Positions 1 through 9,020 of a DNA stretch of 64,000 nucleotides are shown piece by piece. The DNA lies in NCBI GenBank assembly GCA_900544305.1, contig UQUV01000012.1:6666-70665 (forward strand), given 5' to 3'. The position numbers were made by a program, and so were the translations under genes. Position 1 is the stretch's first letter. Each line of letters starts with the position of its first letter. The notes under the pieces are model-generated. The model worked only from the letters and a program-made list of their open reading frames with translations, was not told the origin of the DNA and did not search any database. This stretch comes from an uncultured Porphyromonadaceae bacterium. GTDB lineage: Bacteria > Bacteroidota > Bacteroidia > Bacteroidales > Muribaculaceae.

Positions 1-59
1 GTAACTTTACCTGACAAACTTAAACATTCAACCACAAACAACTTACCCTCACAGATACT

Positions 60-1598
60 ATGAATACTAAAATCTGCCTTGCGGGGTTTGTATGCCTGAC
101 TGCTGCCGGTCCGGCACAAACCCAAAATGCACCCGACCAACGGCCCAACATTCTGTTCATCATGTCTGACGACCACACGGCACAGGCCATCAGCGCCTAC
201 GGAGGCATACTCAGCACCGTCCTGCCCACGCCAAACATCGACAGAATCGGCGAGGAAGGAGTCCGACTGAACAACTGCTATGCGACCAACTCTATCAGTA
301 CCCCCAGCCGCGGTGCCATACTCACCGGACAATACAGCCACCGGAATCAGGTCTACACACTTCACGACCCGCTAAGTCCGTCACTGCCCAACGTTGCAAA
401 AGAATTTCAATCAGGAGGCTACCAGACTGCCGTAGTTGGAAAATGGCATCTCCACGCCGAGCCGACGGGCTTTGACTGGTACAACGTTTTCCCCGGCCAG
501 GGACGGTACCACAATCCGATTTTAATCGAAAAAGGGAACTGGGGCAGCGACCCGAACAAAGAAAAAGGCTACAAAGGCACCAAATATGAAGGCCACTCCT
601 CCGATGTGGTGGCAAACCAGGCTATCAACTATCTGGAACACCGTGACAAAGACAAGCCTTTCTTCCTCATGTGCCACTTCAAGGCGCCTCACCGCCCATG
701 GCAGCCGGCAGAAAGATTCAAAGATTTGCTGAAAGACGCCACCGTTCCCGAACCCGACAACCTGCTGGACACCTACGACGGCAAGGCCGCCTATAGCCGA
801 CAGCTCCACATGAGCCTTGAACACATGGACTCCACCGACCTGAAATGCGCGATTCCGAAAGGCATGACGCGCGACGAACAACGCCGTTGGGCCTATCAGC
901 TCTACATCAAGGACTATCTGCGCTGTGTAGCCGGAGTCGATGAAAACGTAGGCCGGATACTCGACTATCTGGACCAAAACGGACTGACCGAAAACACGAT
1001 TGTCATCTATACCGGCGACCAGGGATTTTTCCTCGGCGAACACGGATGGTTCGATAAGCGGCTGATGTACGAGGAATCCATGCGGATGCCTTTCCTCATT
1101 CGTTATCCGAAAGAAATAAAACCGGGAAATGTCAATACCGACATCACACTGAATATCGACTTTGCTCCGACTTTTCTAGACTTCGCCGGTATCAAAAAGC
1201 CGGAATACATGCAAGGGGAAAGCTTCCGAAAGAATCTGACTGGCGACACTCCGGCAACCTGGAGAAAAGCCATGTACTACCGCTACTGGCAGAACGCCGA
1301 TGTCTATCACAACGCTCCTGCCAACTACGGCATCCGCACCGACCGCTACAAACTCATCTTCTACTACGGCGAATCGCTGAACAAGCGCGGAACGGCCAAA
1401 CGCTCCATTCAGCCACCGGGTTGGGAACTGTATGACATGGTAAACGACCCCCACGAAATGACAAATCTCTACAATGACCCGAAATATCAGGACATTGTAA
1501 AAGAGCTGAAAAAGCAATTGCTGGAACTGAAAGAACAGTATGGCGACAGCGACGACGCCTATCCGGTAATGCAGGTATTAACCGACAAATATTTTTAA
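60..1598 (+). CDS. Family S1 sulfatase, serine type
   Basis: A 512-residue secreted or periplasmic sulfatase that should release sulfate from a sulfated glycan or small molecule. A signal peptide occupies about residues 1-22. The metal-binding DD pair is at residues 37-38. The signature S-T-P-S-R spans residues 80-84, so the residue converted to formylglycine is serine, which in Bacteroidales needs an anaerobic radical-SAM maturase (anSME). None is encoded in this window. A second metal-site motif, TGDQGFFLGEHG, lies near residue 318. There is no SusCD pair or glycoside hydrolase beside it, so the substrate cannot be inferred. The subfamily resembles S1 enzymes acting on amino sugars or uronates, but this is a guess. 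Confidence 0.93.
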   Translation: MNTKICLAGFVCLTAAGPAQTQNAPDQRPNILFIMSDDHTAQAISAYGGILSTVLPTPNIDRIGEEGVRLNNCYATNSISTPSRGAILTGQYSHRNQVYTLHDPLSPSLPNVAKEFQSGGYQTAVVGKWHLHAEPTGFDWYNVFPGQGRYHNPILIEKGNWGSDPNKEKGYKGTKYEGHSSDVVANQAINYLEHRDKDKPFFLMCHFKAPHRPWQPAERFKDLLKDATVPEPDNLLDTYDGKAAYSRQLHMSLEHMDSTDLKCAIPKGMTRDEQRRWAYQLYIKDYLRCVAGVDENVGRILDYLDQNGLTENTIVIYTGDQGFFLGEHGWFDKRLMYEESMRMPFLIRYPKEIKPGNVNTDITLNIDFAPTFLDFAGIKKPEYMQGESFRKNLTGDTPATWRKAMYYRYWQNADVYHNAPANYGIRTDRYKLIFYYGESLNKRGTAKRSIQPPGWELYDMVNDPHEMTNLYNDPKYQDIVKELKKQLLELKEQYGDSDDAYPVMQVLTDKYF

Positions 1599-1681
1599 AC
1601 CTAAAGACCCCGCACCGCAATCGAAAGCAAGCCCATGATTGGCGGCGCGATTACCGATTTGGGATTAATTTCCGACAAGCT

Positions 1682-1721
1682 ACGGCAGAATGTTTCAGAC
1701 AATGGCATTCTGCCGTTTTTT
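1682..1721 (+). terminator. Rho-independent terminator after the sulfatase
   Basis: Arms ACGGCAGAATG (1682-1692) and CATTCTGCCGT (1706-1716) are perfectly complementary over 11 bp and are followed by a run of T. It closes the sulfatase transcript. Confidence 0.85.
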
Positions 1722-1799
1722 TCGCAGAAAATTCGTCGCCGACGCCCGGTCTTTCAAAAAAAAATCACTAAATTAGGAAGCACCTTAAAACATACGCCT

Positions 1800-2189
1800 A
1801 TGAAAAAGGAACTCATATTCACACTGTCGCTGCTGGAGTTCATCCTCGGCACAGGTTACCTCTACACATCATTCTTCAGTGCCGACAGCCGGCACGAATG
1901 GAACTGGTTCACGGCCATTCTCTCCATCGTCATGGTGCTGTTCTTCGCACTGCTTGCCCTACGACTGCTGACACCGTTGAAAATGAAGGGGTTGAAATGG
2001 ACCCGCCATTGCCGAACGCTCGAATACCGCACCCAGTTTCCCGTCGGTATCCTGCTGTTTTTCGGCACACTGGCCATGCTTGCAGTCAACGAGTCGGCTG
2101 AAATGAAATATGTGTTTCTGGCGGCATTCGGACTTTCGGTTCTCGGCAAGGCGATGGTCAGAAAATACATGCACGAACATGTAAAATGA
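1800..2189 (+). CDS. Small integral membrane protein, unknown function
   Basis: Starting at the ATG at 1800 gives 129 residues beginning MKKELIFTLSLLEF. An upstream in-frame extension would run through the sulfatase terminator, so it is rejected. About four hydrophobic segments alternate with short basic loops, and there is no signal-peptidase site. I do not recognise the family. The gene stands alone between a terminator and the glutaminyl-cyclase-like lipoprotein gene, 51 nt before the latter's start. It could be an accessory membrane protein, but nothing in sequence or context indicates a role. Confidence 0.6.
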   Translation: MKKELIFTLSLLEFILGTGYLYTSFFSADSRHEWNWFTAILSIVMVLFFALLALRLLTPLKMKGLKWTRHCRTLEYRTQFPVGILLFFGTLAMLAVNESAEMKYVFLAAFGLSVLGKAMVRKYMHEHVK

Positions 2190-2240
2190 CCAACTTCCTG
2201 ATTTTTTTCGCTAATTTTGGCAAATAATAATTTTAGGACT

Positions 2241-3227
2241 ATGAATTTGCGAAACAATCTGATTATACTGGCAGCCGCATTATGCACCATGTCGGGCTGC
2301 GCCTCTTCGGCTACGAAAAAAGCGGAAACCGTACAGCCGCAGGAAAAGCAGGCGGTCGTACCGTCCATCCAGTTCAATGCCGACAGCGCATACGCCTACG
2401 TTGCCGCACAATGTGCCTTTGGCGAACGAGTACCCAACACCGAAGCCCACCGCAAATGCGGCGACTATCTGGCAGGCGAACTGCGCCGCCGGGGAGCGAA
2501 AGTGACGGAACAGAACGCCGACCTGAAGGCCTTCGACGGCACGGTGCTGAAGGCCCGCAACATCATCGGCGAATTCTATCCGGAAAAGCCCAACCGCATC
2601 CTGCTGCTAGCACACTGGGACTGCCGTCCGTGGGCTGACCACGACCCGAACACCGACAACCGCAAAAAGCCGGTAATGGGAGCTAACGACGGGGCAAGCG
2701 GCGTCGGTGTCCTGCTGGAAATCGCACGCCTGCTGCAACAACACGAACCGCAGGCCGGCATCGACATTCTTTTCACCGATGCCGAGGACTGGGGAGCATC
2801 CGACGGCAGCGAAGAGTCATGGGCACTGGGCACACAGCATTGGGTAAGCACGCCCCACAGAAGCGGCTACACCTATCCGTCGTTCGGCATTCTGCTGGAC
2901 ATGGTGGGCGACAAAAATGCCGTTTTCGCCCGCGAATATTTCTCGCAGGCATACGCCGGAAGCATTGTCGACAAAGTGTGGGAAACAGCGGCTTCACTGG
3001 GCTATTCCGACCGTTTTGTCAACCGTGAAGGAGGAGCCATGACCGACGACCATGTGTTCGTCATCAAGGCCGGCATTCCCTGCATCGACATCATCGACCA
3101 GCGTACGGACACGCCTACGGGCTTCTGCCCGCAATGGCACACCACTTTCGACACGATGAACCTCATTGACCGTAGCACTTTGAAAGCGGTCGGACAAACC
3201 GTCACCACTTTATTGCTCGGAAAATAG
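2241..3227 (+). CDS. M28-family lipoprotein, glutaminyl-peptide cyclotransferase-like
   Basis: Starting at the ATG at 2241 gives 328 residues with a lipoprotein signal ending in the lipobox M-S-G-C. An upstream in-frame start at 2217 would only add a polar extension before the signal. The body is an M28/glutaminyl cyclase fold: LLLAHWDCRPWAD near residue 123 supplies the first zinc ligand and GANDGASGVG supplies the Asp. Bacteroidales homologues act in the periplasm, converting N-terminal glutamine to pyroglutamate on proteins that have lost their signal peptide. The alternative is a true M28 aminopeptidase. The HWD-type zinc motif favours the cyclotransferase. Confidence 0.85.
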   Translation: MNLRNNLIILAAALCTMSGCASSATKKAETVQPQEKQAVVPSIQFNADSAYAYVAAQCAFGERVPNTEAHRKCGDYLAGELRRRGAKVTEQNADLKAFDGTVLKARNIIGEFYPEKPNRILLLAHWDCRPWADHDPNTDNRKKPVMGANDGASGVGVLLEIARLLQQHEPQAGIDILFTDAEDWGASDGSEESWALGTQHWVSTPHRSGYTYPSFGILLDMVGDKNAVFAREYFSQAYAGSIVDKVWETAASLGYSDRFVNREGGAMTDDHVFVIKAGIPCIDIIDQRTDTPTGFCPQWHTTFDTMNLIDRSTLKAVGQTVTTLLLGK

Positions 3228-3293
3228 CTTTTTGCGTTAAAAAGGGTTTCTATCGGCAATATTTCCGTCAAAAATAAGTAATTTCGCATATCG

Positions 3294-3301
3294 TAGATTT
3301 G
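3294..3301 (+). promoter_or_regulatory. Putative -7 box of rpoN
   Basis: TAGATTTG matches the Bacteroidetes -7 consensus TAnnTTTG and lies 11 nt before the rpoN start, giving an almost leaderless message. No clear -33 TTTG is present at the expected distance. Confidence 0.4.
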
Positions 3302-3312
3302 TAACACGCAAA

Positions 3313-4833
3313 ATGAAGGAATCTTTAGGCATATCTCAAGAACAGAAACAAGTTCAACGGCTCACTCCGCAGCAGGTCCAATTCGGAAAAATGCTGGAAA
3401 TGAGCCAGCTTGAAATTGAGGAAAAGGTACGCCAGGAAATTGAGGACAATCCCGCCATTGAAGTGGCATCGCCCGCCGAAAGCGAAAAGATGCTGACCGA
3501 GGACGGGGAGGTGTTCAAGGAATCGTCGCAGGACATGCAGCTGGCCGACTTCCGCGATATGGACGATATGCCCGACGGCTACGACACGGCACACACAGCC
3601 GGCACGCCCGAAAGCGAAAATCCGGCCGAACGCAGCTCCGAAATTCCAAGCTACCGCCTGAAGGAAAACAACTACAGCCCTGACGACAAAGTCTACGAAC
3701 CGACCATCGTATCGGAAAACTCCCTCATCGACTTCCTGACGGAACAGGTGAACGAGCGAAACCTGACCGACGAGCAGATGCAAATAGCCGACTACATCAT
3801 CGGTGAAATCGACGACAACGGCTATCTCACCCGCACTGTGCCGTCAATGGCGTCCGACATCGCCTTTCAGACGGGTCTGGACATCAGCGACGAGGAAGTG
3901 GCCAACGTGCTGCAAATCATCCGCGACCTCGACCCTGCGGGTGTAGCCGCCACCGACCTGCGCGACTGCCTGCTGCTCCAGCTCGAACGTCTCGGAGGCT
4001 CCAAGCGCAACATGCACGCCTACGAAATCATCGACAAGCATTTCGAGGAATTCTCCAAAAAGCATTTCGACAAAATCATGTCGGCAATGTCAATCTCGGA
4101 GGAGGAATTCAAGGATGCCATGCTCGCCATACGCGCACTGAACCCGAAACCCGGAAGCCTTTACAACTCTACCGACGGCAACACGCAGCACATCATTCCC
4201 GACTTCAACGTCGAAGTCGACGGAAACAACGTGACGCTCACACTGCTCAACAATATTCCCGACCTGCAGATAGAGCAGACCTACCAGCTGATGTACGACG
4301 GACTATCCAACCGCAAGGCCGCCAACCGCAACGAGGAAAAGGCGAACGTATTCGTAAAAGACAAATACGAATCGGCGGCAGGATTCATCAAAATGCTCCG
4401 CCAGCGACAGGAAACTCTGTTCAACACGATGCAGGCCATCGTCAACTGGCAGCGCGACTTCTTCCTGTCGGACGACGAAGCGACATTGAAGCCCATGGTG
4501 CTGAAGGACATTTCCGCCATCACCGGCTACGACATCTCTGTCATTTCCCGGGCAACGGCAGGAAAATACGTCAGCACACAACGCGGCATCTACCCTATCA
4601 AATTCTTCTTCAACGAAGGTTTGAAACACGAATCGGGCGAGGACGTGTCCTCCCGCGAAATACAAAAGGAACTGAAGAATATCATCGAGACGGAGGACAA
4701 GAAAAAGCCGCTCTCCGATGAAATCATCTGCAAAATGCTCCAGCAGAAAGGCTACGAAATTGCCCGGCGCACCATCGCAAAATATCGCGAGAAACTGGGC
4801 TATCCGGTGGCACGACTGAGAAAAGAATTATAA
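3313..4833 (+). CDS. rpoN: RNA polymerase sigma-54 factor
   Basis: The 506-residue protein has the three parts of sigma-54. The N-terminal Gln/Leu-rich activator region contains LTPQQVQFGKMLEMSQLEIEEKV-like sequence in the first 40 residues. An acidic linker spans about residues 50-110. The core-binding and DNA-binding regions end in the RpoN box ARRTIAKYRE near residue 484. It directs RNA polymerase to -24/-12 promoters and needs AAA+ enhancer-binding proteins, none of which is in the window. The length is normal for Bacteroidetes RpoN. The next gene follows after 23 nt and is probably co-transcribed. Confidence 0.97.
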   Translation: MKESLGISQEQKQVQRLTPQQVQFGKMLEMSQLEIEEKVRQEIEDNPAIEVASPAESEKMLTEDGEVFKESSQDMQLADFRDMDDMPDGYDTAHTAGTPESENPAERSSEIPSYRLKENNYSPDDKVYEPTIVSENSLIDFLTEQVNERNLTDEQMQIADYIIGEIDDNGYLTRTVPSMASDIAFQTGLDISDEEVANVLQIIRDLDPAGVAATDLRDCLLLQLERLGGSKRNMHAYEIIDKHFEEFSKKHFDKIMSAMSISEEEFKDAMLAIRALNPKPGSLYNSTDGNTQHIIPDFNVEVDGNNVTLTLLNNIPDLQIEQTYQLMYDGLSNRKAANRNEEKANVFVKDKYESAAGFIKMLRQRQETLFNTMQAIVNWQRDFFLSDDEATLKPMVLKDISAITGYDISVISRATAGKYVSTQRGIYPIKFFFNEGLKHESGEDVSSREIQKELKNIIETEDKKKPLSDEIICKMLQQKGYEIARRTIAKYREKLGYPVARLRKEL

Positions 4834-4856
4834 ACCTGCAAAATTTTTACTTGAAA

Positions 4857-5507
4857 ATGGATATAATGAACAAAATACCAAATACTCTGGAAGCAAAGGC
4901 CATGAGAGTGCTGCACTACATCTCCAGCTTTTTCTCGGCACTGCTCAGTCCGCTTTTGATGCCTACCTACGGCATGATTGTATCACTCTGGATGTCCAAC
5001 CTGCTGGTGCTTACGCTTCCGGCCAAACTGACCGTGCTGTCGGTCATCTTCCTGCTCACCTGCGTAGTGCCGGTTGCGCTCATCCTGCTGCTGAAAGCGC
5101 TGAAGCTGATTGAGGACCCGCATCTCAACAACCGCAAGGAACGCTTCATCCCCTACGTCATCACGATTGTGTGCTACGTGGCAAGCGCCCTCTATCTGGC
5201 GTCCATCAACGCTCCGGAATGGCTTTGGATGTTCATGTTCGGCGGCGGCTGCGCGGCACTGGTATCGATGATTGTCAACTTCGCATGGAAAATCAGCGCC
5301 CACATGGCCGGTATCGGCGGATTTGTAGCCCTCGTATGCCGCATCAATGCTGACGGCGACGGCATTTTCGAGCTGCTTCCCGTCATCTGCATCGCCATTG
5401 TCATCGCCGGAATCCTCGGCACATCGCGCATCGCCATGGAACGCCACACGTTCTGGCAGGTAATTGCCGGAACCGTCAACGGCTTTGTATGTGTATATTT
5501 TCTGTAA
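4857..5507 (+). CDS. PAP2-like membrane protein, degenerate phosphatase
   Basis: About 216 residues with six or so hydrophobic segments. It is reminiscent of type 2 phosphatidic acid phosphatases: NRKERFIPY resembles the K-x6-RP motif, S-A-H resembles the SGH motif, and SRIAMERHTFWQ resembles SR-x5-H-x3-D. The last Asp is Gln and the second motif lacks its Gly, so catalysis is doubtful. It follows rpoN closely, before purE. An ATG at 4866 is an alternative start. The function is unknown; homologues in Bacteroidales are usually described only as PAP2-superfamily or hypothetical. Confidence 0.7.
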   Translation: MDIMNKIPNTLEAKAMRVLHYISSFFSALLSPLLMPTYGMIVSLWMSNLLVLTLPAKLTVLSVIFLLTCVVPVALILLLKALKLIEDPHLNNRKERFIPYVITIVCYVASALYLASINAPEWLWMFMFGGGCAALVSMIVNFAWKISAHMAGIGGFVALVCRINADGDGIFELLPVICIAIVIAGILGTSRIAMERHTFWQVIAGTVNGFVCVYFL

Positions 5508-5530
5508 ACATTTAATATATAAAAGATATT

Positions 5531-6037
5531 ATGAAACCGATTGTAAGTATCATCATGGGCAGCACTTCCGACTTGCCTGTTCTTGAAAAAGCCGCAAAAC
5601 TTTTCGACGAGTTTGAAATCCCGTTCGAGCTAAATGCGCTCTCAGCCCACCGCACTCCGGAAGAAGTGACCGCTTTTGCCACTTCCGCACAGGAACGCGG
5701 ACTGAAAGTAATCATCGCTGCGGCCGGAATGGCAGCACACCTGCCGGGAGTAATCGCCGCACAGACCACAGTTCCGGTAATCGGCGTGCCTATCAAATCT
5801 ACGCTTGAAGGCATGGACGCCCTGCTTGCCATCGTTCAGATGCCTCCGGGCATTCCGGTAGCCACTGTCGGCATCAACGGCGGACTCAATGCCGCTATCC
5901 TTGCCATCCAGATGCTGGCGCTTTCCGATGAAAAGATTGCTGCTAAACTGGAAACCTACAAAAAGAATCTGGCTAAAAAAATCGTGAAAGCCAACGAAGA
6001 CCTTTCGCGCATCGAATACAAATTCAAAACTAACTAA
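5531..6037 (+). CDS. purE: N5-carboxyaminoimidazole ribonucleotide mutase
   Basis: The 168-residue PurE converts N5-CAIR to CAIR in purine synthesis. The N-terminus MKPIVSIIMGSTSDLP is the class I nucleotide-binding start. NALSAHRTPEEV carries the catalytic histidine at residue 40. AAGMAAHLPGVIAAQT and GVPI are the conserved core strands. The length fits a stand-alone class I enzyme, which normally works with PurK, not present here. A strong terminator follows at 6059, separating it from ispG. Confidence 0.97.
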   Translation: MKPIVSIIMGSTSDLPVLEKAAKLFDEFEIPFELNALSAHRTPEEVTAFATSAQERGLKVIIAAAGMAAHLPGVIAAQTTVPVIGVPIKSTLEGMDALLAIVQMPPGIPVATVGINGGLNAAILAIQMLALSDEKIAAKLETYKKNLAKKIVKANEDLSRIEYKFKTN

Positions 6038-6058
6038 TTCGAATTTTTCCTACCACGG

Positions 6059-6095
6059 TTACCCTGCGCGAATCAGTGCAGGGTAATCTTTTTTT
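6059..6095 (+). terminator. Terminator after purE
   Basis: Arms TTACCCTGC (6059-6067) and GCAGGGTAA (6078-6086) form a 9-bp stem followed by TC and seven T. Confidence 0.85.
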
Positions 6096-6107
6096 CAGGT
6101 TACAACT

Positions 6108-7838
6108 ATGGACAGCTTCAACTACATCCGACGGAAATCCTCTGTCGTTGAAATCGGCAACATACCTCTTGGCGGCGACAACCCGATCCGCATACAGTCG
6201 ATGACCTCCACTTCCACCCTCGACACGGAGGGAAGTGTCGCACAATGCAAGCGCATCTTCGATGCCGGGGCCGACTATGTGCGCCTGACGGCTCAGGGAG
6301 TGCGCGAAGCGGAAAACATCGGCGTCATCCGCCAGCGCCTGCACGACGACGGCTATACAAAGCCGCTCGTTGCCGACATCCACTTCAACCCGAAAGCGGC
6401 GTTTGCGGCAGCGGTGACTACCGACAAGGTACGAATCAACCCCGGCAACTTTGTGGACGCGGCGCGCACATTCAAGAAATTGGAATACACGGATGAGGAA
6501 TATCGCGAAGAAATCCAGAAAATCGACAAGGCGCTCATCCCGTTCCTTGAAATATGCCGCGAGCATAACACAGCCGTACGGTTGGGTGTCAACCACGGCT
6601 CGCTTTCCGACAGAATCATGAGCCGCTATGGCGATACGCCTGCCGGAATGGTGGAATCGGCAATGGAATTCCTCCGAATCTGCTGCCGCGTGAAATTCTA
6701 CAATGTGGTCATCTCCATCAAGGCCTCGAACACGGTCATAATGGTAGAAACGGTACGCCGCCTTATCAAGGCCATGGACGAGGAGAACATGCACTTCCCG
6801 CTGCACCTGGGTGTGACGGAAGCCGGCGACGGTGAGGACGGACGCATCAAGTCGGCTGTTGGAATCGGTGCTCTGCTCTCTGAAGGCATCGGCGACACCA
6901 TCCGCGTATCCCTGAGCGAAGACTCGGAACTGGAAATACCGGTGGCACGAAAACTGGTGGACTACATCACGGCACGCGCCGGACATGCACCTATTCACGG
7001 TACATTTGCCCAAACCTATAATTATATAGAGCCGCAACGGCGCACTACGAAAGCCGTAGGACCGGTGGGTGGCGGCAAACAGCCGGTAGTGCTCACCGCC
7101 CTGTCGCGCGAAGAACTGAAAGGCTATAAGCTCCAACCTGACTACACACTGGAAGAATGCCGGGCACATGCCGACGGCATCAACTGGATGGAAGCCGACG
7201 CGTCGGCCGATGCCGAAACAGTGGCACGCGCAGCCGAAGCTACTCCCGACACCGTCATTCTGCTGACTTCCCGCCATCAGAACCCGGTCGGCGAACTGCA
7301 AGCCTTTATCCATCGCCTGACGGACTGCGGCTGCACAGTGCCGATAGTGGTACGCATGTCGTACAACGACTCTGAAGCGGAAGACGTACAGATAAAGGCA
7401 GGAGCCGACTTTGGCACACTGTTCATCAACCGCCTTGCCGACGGCATTCTGCTGGAAGCGCCGCAACTGGCAGAAAAAACCGATGCCGTGCGCTACGCCT
7501 TCGGTATCCTTCAGGCTGCACGTCTCCGTGTCAGCAAGACGGAATTCATTTCCTGTCCGAGCTGCGGCCGTACTCTTTTCGACCTACAACAGACCGTCCG
7601 CGAAATCAAGGCGGCAACATCCCACCTGAAAGGTCTCAAAATCGGCATTATGGGCTGCATTGTCAACGGCCCGGGCGAAATGGCGGACGCCGACTACGGA
7701 TATGTAGGTGCGGCTGTCGGAAAAGTCAGCCTTTACAAAAACAAGGAATGCATCGAACGCAATATTCCTCAGGAAGAAGCCCTGACCCATCTCATCGACC
7801 TTATCAAGGCAAACGGCGACTGGACAGATCCGGAATAG
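6108..7838 (+). CDS. ispG: 4-hydroxy-3-methylbut-2-enyl diphosphate synthase (flavodoxin/ferredoxin)
   Basis: IspG (GcpE) makes HMBPP in the MEP isoprenoid pathway. The 576-residue length is that of the large form found in Bacteroidetes, Chlamydiae and plants, with an extra central domain between the N-terminal TIM barrel (RIQSMTSTSTLDTEGSVAQ near residue 27) and the C-terminal Fe-S domain. Cluster ligands are in SCPSCGRTLFDLQ (about residues 482-487) and MGCIVNGPGEM (Cys near 517). It starts 13 nt past the purE terminator and is followed by a strong terminator, so it is probably monocistronic. Confidence 0.96.
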   Translation: MDSFNYIRRKSSVVEIGNIPLGGDNPIRIQSMTSTSTLDTEGSVAQCKRIFDAGADYVRLTAQGVREAENIGVIRQRLHDDGYTKPLVADIHFNPKAAFAAAVTTDKVRINPGNFVDAARTFKKLEYTDEEYREEIQKIDKALIPFLEICREHNTAVRLGVNHGSLSDRIMSRYGDTPAGMVESAMEFLRICCRVKFYNVVISIKASNTVIMVETVRRLIKAMDEENMHFPLHLGVTEAGDGEDGRIKSAVGIGALLSEGIGDTIRVSLSEDSELEIPVARKLVDYITARAGHAPIHGTFAQTYNYIEPQRRTTKAVGPVGGGKQPVVLTALSREELKGYKLQPDYTLEECRAHADGINWMEADASADAETVARAAEATPDTVILLTSRHQNPVGELQAFIHRLTDCGCTVPIVVRMSYNDSEAEDVQIKAGADFGTLFINRLADGILLEAPQLAEKTDAVRYAFGILQAARLRVSKTEFISCPSCGRTLFDLQQTVREIKAATSHLKGLKIGIMGCIVNGPGEMADADYGYVGAAVGKVSLYKNKECIERNIPQEEALTHLIDLIKANGDWTDPE

Positions 7839-7865
7839 ACAACACAACTCTGATACAAAAACAAA

Positions 7866-7898
7866 AAAACTCTTGCCCCCTCTGGGACAAGAGTTTTT
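7866..7898 (+). terminator. Terminator after ispG
   Basis: ACTCTTG (7869-7875) pairs with CAAGAGT (7888-7894), extended by a CCC/GGG inner pairing. T follows and an A-run precedes, so it could work in both directions. Confidence 0.75.
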
Positions 7899-7986
7899 AT
7901 TTACTCTATTTATACCTACTTCATAATGAAAAACCTTATTTTTAGTCTCATTTCTTGATACTCCTTGCTTAAGCACAAGTAGGTAT

Positions 7987-8064
7987 AAAAAAAATTGATT
8001 GTCTCACGACAACCAATCTTGTTAACCTTAAATCTAATACCATGAAAAACACATTGCAAATGTA
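7987..8064 (-). ncRNA. Candidate small RNA ending in a T8 terminator
   Basis: On the minus strand a -7-like TACATTTG lies at 8064-8057. About 55 nt further on is the hairpin ATTG-g-TTGTC / GACAA-t-CAAT (8017-7994) followed by eight T (7994-7987). This gives a predicted RNA of about 65 nt whose first part is AT-rich. No -33 element at the usual distance is visible. It is not the tail of tRNA-Leu, which has its own terminator at 8201-8170. I believe similar sequence recurs in Bacteroidales genomes but cannot verify this. The plus strand has a 14-codon ORF at 8042-8083 that is probably meaningless. Confidence 0.4.
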
Positions 8065-8169
8065 CAAACATTATGTTATATAGCATAGCAATAGAGCAAA
8101 AAAATGCATTACGTTTGATTTATTTAACATATATGTACTCAAATTTCGCCCAAACCTTCATTTTAGGGC

Positions 8170-8201
8170 AAAAAAAATCCTCCCTGCAAGCAGGAAGGAT
8201 T
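8170..8201 (-). terminator. Terminator of tRNA-Leu
   Basis: Minus-strand stem AATCCTTCCTG / CAGGGAGGATT (one mismatch, 4-nt loop) ends in T8 immediately downstream of the tRNA. Confidence 0.85.
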
Positions 8202-8211
8202 GAAATTCTTG

Positions 8212-8295
8212 TGCCCAAGACCGGACTCGAACCGACACAGCTGTTACACCACCAGAACCTGAAACTGGCGCGTCTACCAATTCCGCCACCTGGGC
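8212..8295 (-). tRNA. tRNA-Leu (anticodon CAG)
   Basis: The minus-strand acceptor arm GCCCAGG pairs with CTTGGGC (one G-U) and is followed by discriminator A. The D-arm GGCGGAATTGGTAGACGC is typical of tRNA-Leu. The anticodon loop TTCAGGT has CAG at 8261-8259. A variable arm GGTGTAACAGC and T-loop GGTTCGAGTCC follow. CCA is not encoded. Confidence 0.95.
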
Positions 8296-8313
8296 ATTTC
8301 AGATTTCCGATGG

Positions 8314-8321
8314 CAAAGATA
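8314..8321 (-). promoter_or_regulatory. -7 box of tRNA-Leu promoter
   Basis: TATCTTTG on the minus strand matches TAnnTTTG and lies 18 nt before the mature tRNA. No convincing -33 box is seen. Confidence 0.5.
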
Positions 8322-8386
8322 CAGAAAAATTTGTTAATACGCGCATTATTCCAAACTTTTTTATCTTTTTTAATGCAAGAAAATCG

Positions 8387-8394
8387 TACCTTTG
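8387..8394 (+). promoter_or_regulatory. -7 box of the slyD promoter
   Basis: TACCTTTG matches TAnnTTTG, 41 nt before the slyD start codon. The -33 region is T-rich but has no exact TTTG. Confidence 0.5.
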
Positions 8395-8435
8395 CACTTG
8401 ATTTTCGATTAAGTAATTAATTTATAGGATAATAT

Positions 8436-8999
8436 ATGGAAAAAGTTACAAACGGCAAGTATGTTGAACTTGCATACGAACTTTCAGAGCTCGACGGCAC
8501 TAAAGAAGAAACAATGCTCGTAATGACCAAAGAGCATCCGGAATGCATTGTGTTCGGCGTTGAACAAAACGTATTGCCAGCCCTCCTCAACGCACTTGAA
8601 GGAAAAACAGTCGGCGACACATTCGACACCGTCATCGAACCAAAGGACGCTTTCGGCGAATTCAACGAAAAGCTGCTGATGACTTTGGAACGCGAACTCT
8701 TTGAAAGAGACGGTAAATTCGACAGCGAACACGTACACAACGGCGCCATCATCACCATGATGACAGCTGAAGGTTATCCTGTACAGGGCCTTGTGCTGAA
8801 CGTTGGCGAGAAAAACGTGCAAGTCGACTTCAACCATCCGCTTGCAGGCAAGACAGTACATTTCAAAGGCGAAATCCTGACCGTGCGCGATGCTACCGAA
8901 CAGGAACTTCACCCGTCATGCGGCGGAGGATGCAGCGGATGCGGTGACGGCGGTCATGACCACAATTGTGGCGGCTGCGGCGACGGATGCTGCCACTAA
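8436..8999 (+). CDS. slyD: SlyD-type FKBP peptidyl-prolyl isomerase with metal-binding tail
   Basis: The 187-residue cytosolic prolyl isomerase and chaperone has an FKBP core split by the insert-in-flap chaperone domain (about residues 70-125, with NHPLAGKTVHF resuming the FKBP fold). From about residue 158 the tail is rich in Cys and His (HPSCGGGCSGCGDGGHDH and onward). In E. coli SlyD such a tail binds nickel and assists hydrogenase maturation. No hydrogenase gene is in view here. The tail is more Cys-Gly than His, so zinc, copper or nickel are all possible. It has its own promoter and is monocistronic. Confidence 0.93.
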   Translation: MEKVTNGKYVELAYELSELDGTKEETMLVMTKEHPECIVFGVEQNVLPALLNALEGKTVGDTFDTVIEPKDAFGEFNEKLLMTLERELFERDGKFDSEHVHNGAIITMMTAEGYPVQGLVLNVGEKNVQVDFNHPLAGKTVHFKGEILTVRDATEQELHPSCGGGCSGCGDGGHDHNCGGCGDGCCH

Positions 9000-9020
9000 A
9001 CACCGTTTCAGAAACAAACA

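Noticed and set aside
8042..8083. 14-codon ORF with a good ATG context near tRNA-Leu
   Set aside because: No gene follows it for attenuation, and it is antisense to a better-supported terminated RNA.
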